This document shows positions 20,821 to 30,839 of a stretch of DNA of 64,000 nucleotides, piece by piece. Position 1 is the first letter of the stretch. Each line of letters starts with the position of its first letter. Origin of the DNA: Tigriopus japonicus (lineage: Eukaryota; Arthropoda; Copepoda; Harpacticoida; Harpacticidae). A model generated the notes under the pieces. That model was not told the origin of the DNA. It saw only the letters and a program-made list of their open reading frames with translations, and made no database searches. Made by a program: the position numbers and the translations under genes. The stretch covers positions 2,312,958 to 2,376,957 of the forward strand of contig CM021322.1 of assembly GCA_010645155.1 (NCBI GenBank), read 5' to 3'.

Positions 20821-22564
20821 ATGAGTTTTAATGACAAAATATGTGTCTTATTCCTTTTGTCATTTTTGGCTTCCTCGGTTTGGACCGGCAACATCGGTAA
20901 AGTGTCATCAGTATTTAATTGCTCCATTTGAAAAAGCTTACCGTCGCCTTTATTTTAGGATACTTTTGGCATATTTCGGACCTCCATTTAGACGTCAATT
21001 TCACGGTTCAAAATGAAATAATTAACAATATTCCTCAGCCAATCAAGAATCGTGATTACTATCTTGGTGAATATGACTATGAAACTTGTTGGGAAAAGGG
21101 TGGAAGTGGCAAATTTGGCGACTACAATTGCGATTCTTCTTTGGAATTGGTCAAATCTGCCATGAACTTTGTCAAAACCCACTCTGGCAAACTAGGATCA
21201 GACGTGAAATTCATTCTTTGGACCGGGCAAGTCATATAATCTAGGAAGGTTGCGTGGCTGGAATTTGTAACCTTGCGAATTCGGATTGATTTTCGATTTT
21301 TAGGGATGATACCTCTCATGCAGAGAATGAATATTTTGACGAAGATCTAGTTGTTAATGTGATGCGGATTCTTACTGAACAACTACATCGAACCGACATC
21401 CAGGTTTTTCCTGTACTAGGAAATCATGATTTCCATCCGAAAAACCAAGCACCCAATGATCCAGCAGGCATAATTTATCAAGAATCAGCAAATCTCTGGA
21501 AAGAATGGTTGGTCGGAGATCCAATTGATGAGTATAAAACAAATGGTTAGGGATTCAAAATATTTTGGTGCTATTATCTTTTAAAACTAAAAATATTAAA
21601 TTGTTATATAGGCGGATTCTATCAAGTGGGTCCCGACAGAAATATGAATTTACCTTTTAAGCTTGTCGGCTTAAACACTAATATCTATAAATCGAAGAAT
21701 CATTTCACCGAAAACACCCAAGATCCCTTGGGACAATTCGAATGGCTGGAGTTCATCTTGAAAAAAGCGGAAATAGATGATACAAGAATTGTCCTCTTTG
21801 CCCATATTCCCCCAGGAAAATTCGAACGATTTTACCAATTCATGGAAGAAGAAAATCAATACGGATTCCATTGGTTCACTCCGGAATTCAACCAGAATTA
21901 TTTGGCACTCATAGATAAATACGCCCATGTGATATCCGCTCAATTTTACGGCCATCATCACACTGATGCTCTCAAAATGATCGGCACAAATGGGTCATCA
22001 AATTCATTTGGACTTTTGGCCCCGGCGGTCACTCCGTGGATATCCACTTTGGCCCCGGAAACTGGAGGCAATAACCCTGGACTAAGGCTTTACAAATATG
22101 ATGTCGATACGGGAGAGGTGAAGTGACTTGAATGAGTGAAAGATCTTTTAACGTTTTTAATTCTAATTTTGCAGATTCTTGATTTTGACCAATTTTGGTT
22201 GGATTTAGCAAAAGCTAATACGGACGATGAAGCAGAGTGGAAGCTGGAATATTCGTTTATGGAATACTATGGTTTGCAAGGAACGATTGACCTTAGTCTG
22301 ATGTTAGAGCTCACTGGAAAGATTCGAGATGATGTCCAGACGTTTGATCTTTATTATGCAGCCAATTCCGTTCAATTTGACACTGAATGCAATGAAACCT
22401 GCCGTCGATATCACTTGTGCGCAATCTTTGAGCAGGATTATTCGCAATTTGAGGACTGCGTATCAAATGCCAGTCGAATGATATCGCCAATCACATCAAA
22501 CCATGTCTCAACATTGTTCTTGGTTTTCCTCTACACTCTGGCAATCTCCCGACAATGGTCTTAA
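20821..22564 (+). CDS. Acid sphingomyelinase-like phosphodiesterase (SMPDL3 type)
   Basis: Exons 20821-20896, 20959-21226, 21304-21545, 21612-22117 and 22175-22564 give 1,482 nt, 493 aa. Intron lengths are 62, 77, 66 and 57 bp; the second is GC-AG (GG|GCAAGT). The signal peptide is MSFNDKICVLFLLSFLASS. Metallophosphoesterase signatures are in order: DLH (D33, H35), GDD (115-117), GNHD (154-157), HIPPG (260-264) and GHHHTD (309-314). These supply the two-zinc site. Cys at the C-terminal side (ECNETCRRYHLC) fit the SMPDL C-terminal domain. By family it is a secreted or lysosomal phosphodiesterase; SMPDL3A cleaves nucleotides, not sphingomyelin, and no N-terminal saposin domain is present here. 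The C-terminus ends in a hydrophobic stretch, STLFLVFLYTLAI, possibly a GPI signal. ATG is the first in-frame Met before the signal. Confidence 0.92.
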
Positions 22565-24256
22565 AACTGGGATATGGCTTGAATTTTGATTAGTTTTGGA
22601 ATCGTCTAAAATTGAATATACTGTACATGCCAAATCATTCGTTCCCTTTCGGCAAAATACATATATGTAGAGGTATATATTGTGACAAGCGTATATTCCT
22701 TTCCCATGGTATTGTAATTCAGTAGCAGCACCTGATAAAAAGCTAAATTAGTGTTGGTGTCAAATACAATATTAAATCAGTTTATAGTATATCACCCTCT
22801 TCGTGCTTCCAGTAGAATAAAACATTTCTTTTGAAGATCTAATTCAAGTTGCTGAGAACGCTTTGGAGCGAACCCAACTTGGGTCTTCACAACTTGGGTC
22901 CTCGGAGCTAATTGTTGGGTAAATTGAATTTGGTATATTTTTGGTTTGAACAAACCAGAAGGACATGCATAGTTAGTAGGAAATACGAATTCAACTCAAA
23001 ATGAAGGCGATTGTTCACTTTATAAATGGCAAAATGCTATTGTAGGATGTATTTTTAACATGTTATCTAGCAAAAGATATGATGTCATTTTGAAGAAACA
23101 AATATTTGAGCCGCCATACACTGCAATGTGTTTTGGACAACTTTAAGAAGAAATATTTTTTTCTAATTGCTTTCAGTAGTCACTATTAGTTATGAACAGA
23201 AGTCGAATTTCGGTTTCGGTAATGTCTATCAAAACCGAAAGCAGACGGAAATCGAGTTCGACAACAAAATCAAAGAATTTAAAAAAACCTCTGAAACTGC
23301 AGTTTTCTGACTTTAAAAAAAATCCGATTCCCGAACATTCCGAACATGTGAGTAATTCAAATTTTTGTGAACCAAGTAAAAACCTCAAGGTAATCTCGCA
23401 CGAATATTACTCTGTAGTCAGTTGCATCACTGCTGATAACAATCAAATTTTCGTTAAACATAAAATAGATGAAAAAGACTCCTTTTTTTACTTCTTACTT
23501 GCTTACTTCTTTATGAACTTTTTTGCGGAGTTCGAACAATTCAGCAAATTTGAGAAATTCTTAATTCTTGCAAGGCTCATACCTGAGCCATATAAATTAG
23601 CATTATTACCAGAACCACAATAATTTCTTTCTAGCTCAAACTCACTGGCAGGTTGGTTGGCTTAATGGCTTGCATAAGTGAATAAATTAGAGTGAGTGAA
23701 TGAATGGAAAAGTGGCAAAAATTTCTTTTTTTCAAAAGCGAAACAAAAACAGGAGTCTTTGCAAAAAACATATTACTAAAATATTTTAGGGAGTGTATCT
23801 GTTTGATGAATCCATTTTTGGACAAGTTATTTACACCAATGAAATAGAGGAACAATGTGATTACTAAGGCAGACTTGATTTTTTCGGCCAAAAATGATTT
23901 TAGTATTGATCAAAATCGGAAAATAATTGATCAGAACCTCACTGATCATTGACTTTATTTAAGAAAAATATCTGAATATTCTGACGTGAAAATGACAACA
24001 AAAGGTTAACGAATACGTGACCGACTCATTTTGTCTGAAATTTGAACTACATGTGGTTTAGAACATGTCATTTATTTTATGACAAAATAAAAAAAGTCAG
24101 TCAAACAAATTTGGAGTTATCTATTAAGTTTACTGTCCTAAGACTTGCTGGTCACCCTGTACACCAATTTTAAAGTCACAAATTGGATTTAAACAGAGTT
24201 GCGTTGTCCAATTTTCTGATGTAATTTGCTCGTTAGTTCACAAGTGGCTTGGCGTG
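22565..24256. other. 3' UTR and intergenic DNA; one unassigned 143-codon frame
   Basis: A plus-strand frame at 23192-23623 starts at ATG (MNRSRISVSVMSIK), is Lys/Ser-rich, then has a hydrophobic FFYFLLAYFFMNFF segment. I recognise no family and no splice partner, and AT-rich composition alone could give such a frame. Short direct repeats of AACTTGGGTC occur near 22870-22905. Confidence 0.3.
22816..22821 (+). promoter_or_regulatory. Poly(A) signal AATAAA of the phosphodiesterase gene
   Basis: First AATAAA downstream of the stop codon at 22564, about 250 bp into the presumed 3' UTR. Confidence 0.45.
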
Positions 24257-24388
24257 CGGTAAGTAAGTCACAAGTTAAAAAGGTCACGGTAAATAGATCA
24301 CAGAGAAAAGGTCACCGTAAAACGGTCACGGTAAAAAGGTCACAAGGTAAAAAGATCACGGTAAAAAAGTCACAGTAAAAAGGTCACA
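24257..24388. repeat. GGTAAAAAGGTCAC minisatellite
   Basis: About eight imperfect units of 14-17 bp built on GGTAAAAAGGTCACR. Units vary between GGTCAC, GATCAC and AGTCAC. It contains many GTCAC half-sites, but nothing shows they are functional. Confidence 0.8.
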
Positions 24389-25056
24389 GACCCATGCAGC
24401 TCCGGAGGCAGCCAAAGGGGTGACCCCAAGGGCCCTAGTATGTTTCTAGGTTGAATATTGTCCCATGGAACCCAAGATTAACCGAGTGTAGCACAAAAAG
24501 GTCAACAGGAAGTCATTCCTAACATTTTTAAGGACAATGGTTCCAACCCACCACTGGACCATGCAGGAGGGTGTTCCATCACCCCTATGGAGTCAAAATA
24601 ACACCCTTCCTTCGAGATCTGCTCATGAGATTCTGAGAAATTCTTGGCGGAACAGAGTTATATCCATGGAAAAGTGATTTTTCATTGTGACCTAATTAGT
24701 TGTGACCTTTTAACCTGCAATCACTGGCTTATACCATAGAAATTGTTTTCAGAAAAAAATTTGTAATATTACAAGGATTTTTTTCGCTTTTACATTGTAT
24801 CTATCACCTAAACTACTACGGATATTTTTTATATTAGGTTGTTAAGTGGAGCATGTGAAAAATCAATTTTGAGTAACGGAACAAAAAAGAATAACTAAAA
24901 AATCTAGGTGCAAAATATGCAAAATGATATTTTTGTGCGGATTTTAATTACCGCCACAAGGAATGGGATTTCTTGTAAAGATAGTTCATTATTAACCTTA
25001 GTGCATAAAATTAACATTCATATGATATTTGGTCTACCAACGAGTTACTGTAACAG
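24389..25056. other. Intergenic, no supported gene
   Basis: I see no open frame with a recognisable domain, no RNA gene and no terminal repeats here. Confidence 0.4.
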
Positions 25057-25260
25057 GGCATTCTGGAGCAAGAAAATCGTTTGATGGAGGCAATTTCTCA
25101 TGGATTTGGAGAGACCGAAGCTCGATGGCCATCTCAAGAAAAAGAGGCCTATGCAATCGTCTTTGCTTTAAAGAAGTGGCGACATCTGCTGTTGGGTCGA
25201 AAATTCGTTTTGAGGACCGACTGCAAGTCGCTCCCGATGAAGACGATTCAAAAAACATGA
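25057..25260 (+). pseudogene. Ty3/gypsy-type retrotransposon RNase H relic
   Basis: The frame reads LEQENRLMEAISHGFGE, then TEARWPSQEKEAYAIVFALK, KKWRHLLLGRKF and VLRTDCKSL. This fits the RNase H domain of gypsy-class pol (xTExRYxxxEKEALAIVxALxxxRHYLxGxxFxxxTDHKxL), keeping the catalytic Glu (EKEA) and Asp (RTD). The frame stops at TGA 25258-25260. No flanking reverse transcriptase, integrase or LTR is recognised, so this is an isolated relic. Confidence 0.7.
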
Positions 25261-26384
25261 CTATCTCCCCAGACGCCCACAATTAATGTATTTTGGCTAA
25301 TTTTGAAACATAAAATGAGATAGGTATCCCGTTTTTTTCCAAAATATGTCAAAATAAATGAAAAGTTTTTCTCACACCTGGTTCTTTAATCGAAAGCAAA
25401 GAAATTTATCCTTATAACTTGCAGCAATGTCTTTTTTGATCACAAGGATCGCCCTTTGATAAACCGATTCACCATGGTGATGAACCGTGTATCTAGTGAT
25501 TTCGGCAGAAACTTACGGCGAAATATTGGTTTGGGTTATGCCTACCACAATGTTTACACTTTTTTGGGCTAGCTGATTTTGGCCTCTATTTCGGTTAAGC
25601 CCTCGTTCGACTGAAACTTTTGTTTTCATTGGAAAACCTAAAATTGAAATTGAAAATTGGAAGACAAAGATGAAGCCATTTTTTCCGGTCTTGAAAAGGC
25701 CCCTAAAAACTAAAGAGAATGAAATAAAATGATCTTTTATAAAAGTGTCAAATTTTTCCACGGGCTTTGTTTGAAAACCTCTTTACAGTATCCCAAGCTC
25801 TTTAATCAGTAAGAAAACATGTGTGGAAAAGTGACCATAATTCAAAAGCAACTAATCACTTCGCACTAGCGTAAGCAAGCATGGAGCACAAAGCTACAAA
25901 GCTTGCTTTCAAAAGCCTAAGATTTAGATCGCTGTTCATCAATTGAACCATTTTTTACCCAGGTACTGTTATGGTTGATCCGACCTGATACGGGGCCCAA
26001 TCCTTGGGTACACCAGAAAGAGGGTCTATCAATACGTAAGTTCGACCAAGAGAGAAGGAGGGGAAATGGGGGAAGGTAATCGGGGCGCTAATCTTCGGCA
26101 ATGTCTTGTTGCGTGGTCTGAATCAATCTCCAACAATTGGACAAACTAGGCACGTCCCATCAATTTTGAAGACGATATATCTGGAGCTTGCACTGAACAG
26201 GATCTTCAAGAGCCATATTTGACCACACTGGCACAAGACAGCCAGCTGCAAAGCCCACTAGGCTTTTTGGCCCACCTCGAAAGTTTTATCCACCTTGCAA
26301 GATTAGCTTTTTTTCATCATTTTTCTTAAGCCATGAAACGGCATCGCAGCAGTAATCTGATGAAGACATTATTACCCTTTAGAC

Positions 26385-26632
26385 CAGGGGCCGGCAACGG
26401 CTTTTAGGTCAGGGCCCAAAAATTTGACTACGTGTTGCCAGGGCCCACCAAACAGACGTTGGTAGGTTCAGGGGCCCACAAATTAACGATCAAAGAGCTT
26501 TGGGCCCAGGAGCACAGTTCTATGGATGGCTCACGGGCCCAGTATTTTTGACTTTCCTCATTGCACCTGGTTCCACCAATGACCACCCTTGGGCCCACAT
26601 GTGGGCCGCGGCTCATCGGTTGCCGACCCCTG
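26385..26632. mobile_element. Non-autonomous hAT-type element, short form
   Basis: Ends CAGGGGCCGGCAACGG and CGGTTGCCGACCCCTG. It aligns, in reverse orientation, with both flanks of the outer element at 3029-3594 but lacks the nested 309-bp insert, so it shows the ancestral uninterrupted form. I see no clear 8-bp duplication; the flanks have diverged. Confidence 0.75.
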
Positions 26633-27116
26633 CCTGTTTAAGTCTCTACAACTGCGAATAAATTCATTGGTAAACCCGGAATTCGAACCAACGAATCCGG
26701 CGTGTTGAAAATAGTATGCGATTGCTTAAGTGTTGAAGGGAAACACTAGCTGATATTTTTTGTGTCTGCTTAACTACTTTTCGTTATCCTTCAGCCAATC
26801 CAGATGAGAATTCCAACCGACTTTGAACGTAATTGGTCGGATCATAGGGTCAAGCAGTTACGTTAGTTACCCTGGATTTAAGTTATTCTCATTATGTAAA
26901 TTGGTCTCAGAAGATGTTTTGGGAACTTTGCCAATGACATTACTTGGTTGATAACAAGAGTGAATTTGCGGACACCATAGTTTTTGATCAGAAACCAGGA
27001 TTGAAGAATCTTCTGTACCCAGGATGACTGTTTTAACACCAGGTTTAGTTTAAGCAAGAAGGAAGGTTTGGCTAAAGACCTTACTTATCCCCGATGTGAT
27101 ATTGAACACTCTAGCC

Positions 27117-27240
27117 CTCAGTTGTGTAAGCAATCGAATATGGATTTCTCTCGCCAGCTTTATCCAATCCTACGGGATTCGAACTTACGCCGTCTGAGGA
27201 ATCAGTTCCACTCGGTCTTTTCAAGAACGCGTTTGTACGC
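27117..27240 (-). repeat. tRNA-like (possible SINE) sequence
   Basis: On the minus strand the run GTAAGTTCGAATCCCGTAGG contains a good B-box, preceded 40 bp upstream by GACCGAGTGG, an A-box-like word typical of Ser/Leu tRNAs. The full cloverleaf does not close, so this is a tRNA-derived repeat or pseudogene, not a working tRNA. Confidence 0.3.
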
Positions 27241-30200
27241 GCGACCATTCTAGATTCTTTGGATGATCTAAAAATATCTCTTTTGCTTACTAAAGGGAGA
27301 GCTGGTCAGAATCTGTACTAACGAGAACCATTTTGACTACCACGTAGACCTTTTGCCATCTTGATCTATTGTTCTCCGTTCAATAAAGTTCCGACCACGA
27401 TTACACATCCTTTACATTCAAACATACCAACAACGACTAAAATGCCATGAATGAGGACACTTTTTGTGAGTCAGAAAATAGTTTCTTGGTCCGCCGTTTT
27501 TTTTCGAGCAATGTGTTTCTCGAAAAACCATTAATTTGAATCACATGGATTGCGAATTTTGGGCACAACTTTGATGGTTAAATCTATTAGATAAAATGAG
27601 AGGTCATAGCAAGTTAGCTATTGTTCCTTCCAATTTTTATAAGGTAACAAGGTTATACATGTAAGCATCGTTGAGTCAGACTTCAATGGTCCCGCCAAAA
27701 CTGAGGAAAGCTTCACTCGAGGTTCAACAGAAAGTTTAAAAGAAACGCATCTAACGTTGCAACTACTCTATGCAAGTCTATGAGTGCGACATGTCGCTGA
27801 GCTTTTATTAGCGTGTTCTCAGTTCCAGTTTTCTTCGTCTCCAAAGTTGTTAGTTAACATGCACAGGGTGTCCTCTTCGTGGTAGATGTAGTAGTCCAAT
27901 TGTGCGTGAGTGAATATCGTCGAATGTACGTAGTCGGTGGGTGCATGATGGCTGATCTAGTTTCCAACTCACCACAGATCTATGTATGATAAATCATCTC
28001 AATTCTCACACGAGTCTTATCTTTGGGAGATCTATTACTCCCCGAGAGCGTACAACTTGAATACATTCATATTTCGAATATCTAGAAGCTGTGAGCACAG
28101 TTGTCGTCCAACTTTGCTTTTGCGGCCGATGAGGCTTAATGCCAGACACCAATGTTCTCGTGGGCTCTGTGCCCAAAGTGGCAAAAATTCTGCCTGTTTT
28201 TTCATTGAACAACGAAATCATAGGATCCAGAGATGGCACTAGATCTGGTGAACCCATTGGAGTACAATCAAGAGGTGGAACCAATCATGATTGTTAATGA
28301 ATTCTAGTAATCTTGATTGTTGATAAAATAAAGCCCAAGTTTAATGTTGATCTCCCAAATAAACCCTTTTTAAAACAATCTTATCTTGCATTGCCAATCG
28401 TGCAAGCGGGAAAAAAAGATCACTCGCTCTAGACACAAAGTCATCCAGCCAATTTGAGCTCATTGTCGAGTTGTTGTAGCAAGCAACGAGCGTACTTGAA
28501 CATGAATGCTCAAATCTCGTTGGAAATCAGTTATCACAAACCTTATCTCATCGAGGCAGATTTTTGATCTCTCTCTCACTCTTTCGAGCCACAACGAAAC
28601 TTCGAACTGTTCATTTTTTGGTGTAGACGTACGTTGATCAGTTTCGTATCCTCTCACAACATCGCGATCGAATCAATAATTTCTAATGTATGATCATTAG
28701 AAATTATCTTGGTTAGCCGTAAGTATATCCCGCGTGTTTCTTGTCTTCGATCATGATTCTATGTTAAGGTGTTTGCCAAACGGGCTTATTAGAATGAGTC
28801 TAATCCCGAAGAAAATCAGCAGATTGTTTCAAGACACATTTTGCGCTTGAAAAGTTTCTTCCCGGTTCAAAGTCTCATTACTGTGGAATTTTAAGATTCA
28901 TATCTGGGAAGGTAAAAACTCTTTCCTTTCATCAAGTACAGTGAAATAATGATACGAACAGTGATATGGGATGTACAAATTTTCGTACGGTAAAGGATGT
29001 GATTTGTCTTGTCTCTTCATATTTTCGAGGTGCATTTGGTGGGGGAGTGATATTAAACAAGAACAAAATAAGAAAGATAACAGGGCAATTTGCAAAAAAC
29101 AAGTGATATTAATTGTCTGTTTGCGAGAAAAGCCGGCCGGTCTGCATTCTGAATTGCGAACGTGTCAAAAAGAAGCAAACAGATTAGGAGGAGCACATAC
29201 GTATCAAAAGAGAGATGCAGTAAGTGTTCTGAAGATATTTTCTTTCGTTTTGAATTTTTGAGGACGTGCTCTTCCTTCCTTTTCTTCTTCGTTTTTTCAC
29301 ATCCAATTGAACCATTTCCCATCTCCATCCCCTCTTCTTCCATGCTCATCTTCTCAGCTCCATCCAAGCATCCAACAACTATCCATCCAACCCACCCAAT
29401 TTCCTCTTCCCAGAGGTTTTTCCCTTTCATAGTCCAAAAGAGAGCTTTCCAGTATCAAAGTGCTGAATGAATAGTAACGACCGGAGCTATTTTGAAAATG
29501 GTGAACTTATTAACCACAATGGGTTGGCAAATTGAAACAAAGGTAGCTCTAGTAATGTTTTGCTTTGAGTCAATCATTCAAAATTGAACACGCAACAATG
29601 AGTGGGATCGAATGACGATAGATATCGATAACTTCCCCCTTAACAAAAAAAGACAGGTTTGTGAGAATGTTTCTATGTTGTCCAGAGTGCTTTACTTAGA
29701 ACCAACACTAGAAGTGTAGATAGCTTGGAGGGTAACGTGCTCTCTTTGGAGGAGGAAATCTTTCTTTATCGCTTTTGGAGGAGAAGCAGCTTTTTGATAA
29801 GATTTTTTCCTCAGTTAGCCAATCTGAGTCCCTTATCTCTCTTACACAGGCTTTCCACTCCAACAAGAGGAACGTGATCCCGAAGGCATCTGAACTTGAT
29901 ATATTCTTACAAACACATGCGGGATCGATATTGTTTTCTCGTTTCCTGAACGCTAAACTTTAGCTAGACTGTAGCTAGACTGTTAACTAGACTGTAAAAC
30001 AACATAAGAGAACAAGCTTACAAAGTATGCGCGAAGTTTTAACACTTCGATCGATAGTGTGTGGTTATCTACCGTCGACGAGTCATTTGTTCTTTGATGT
30101 GGAAAAATAGCGAAGAACACATCTTTAGGGTTCAAACTTAGATTGGTTAGAGATGGTTCTGACATTTAAGAGGAGAAGGGGGCTCAACCTTCCGTTTATG

Positions 30201-30348
30201 AGGGACCTAAAATAATCGCACGTACTGTAACTTGCGAACTTGACGACATTCTGAGAGGGGTCTACTTCAGATGCTGATGAAACTATTTTGTGCATTGATT
30301 TAACATTCAAAAATAACTTTTGATTGAATCAGGCCTTTCTCAATAGAA

Positions 30349-30628
30349 ATGATGGACAATGGGTCGGAAGGGCCCAAGGTTCATGGGGGCAAAAAGTCAT
30401 CAGACAAGTCCAAATCCATTCCTGAGGTCACTTGTTTCATTAAGCAATCGTTCCAAAAACAGCCTGAAGACAACGAAACCGACGAAGAAGATACGCAGAA
30501 GGACAATGTCACCATTGAAATGGTGAACCAACCAGACACACACCAAACCGAGATCGCACAGAAACAGTTTATCCAAACCCTTCATTTGGAGCTGCTCAAG
30601 GTTGAGCTTTTGAAAAGATTGGCTAGAG
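30349..30628 (+). CDS. Candidate alternative first exon of GATA gene A
   Basis: It starts ATGATG after a stop-containing stretch and encodes 93 residues (MMDNGSEGPKVHGGKK...), rich in acidic and Gln residues. It ends at a consensus-like donor AGAG|GTGAGA in phase 1. The GATA A exon at 31045 has a phase-1 acceptor, so this exon can splice to it directly and skip the other first exon (30840-30972), giving a 379-aa isoform. An alternative is splicing to the acceptor TTCTCAG at 30740-30746, giving a separate 129-aa protein ending at 30856. No homology was recognised, so this rests on phase and splice sites only. Confidence 0.4.
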
Positions 30629-30839
30629 GTGAGAAAATCCAATGACAATCCCAACTAAATCCGAGCTAGCATTCGCCTAAAGTGAAGGAGGCAACCCAAG
30701 GTAGAGAGAGTTGAGAGCGCAATGGGTCATTATGGGTTCTTCTCAGGACAGTCCGTCCGAAATATTATGGTCAGTTTATCGGGAGACATCTTTGGGGTTA
30801 GATCTCTGATCACGATAGCTTTTTGGTGGCTTACAAAAA

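Larger units (their letters stand above)
25261..30348. other. Repeat-rich intergenic region
   Basis: Holds a hAT copy (26385-26632), tRNA-like sequence near 27120-27240, and a C/T-rich tract at about 29260-29440. The minus strand around 25960-26100 has a frame containing GRTYVLIDPLSGVPKDWAPY that looks retroelement-derived but is unplaced. No host gene is supported. Confidence 0.35.

Noticed and set aside
24257..24388. CRISPR-like repeated units
   Set aside because: Units are contiguous and imperfect with no unique spacers, in a eukaryotic context: a minisatellite.
26650..26760. tRNA gene on the minus strand (B-box-like GGTTCGAATTCCGGG)
   Set aside because: The T-arm stem does not pair and no A-box or acceptor stem is present.
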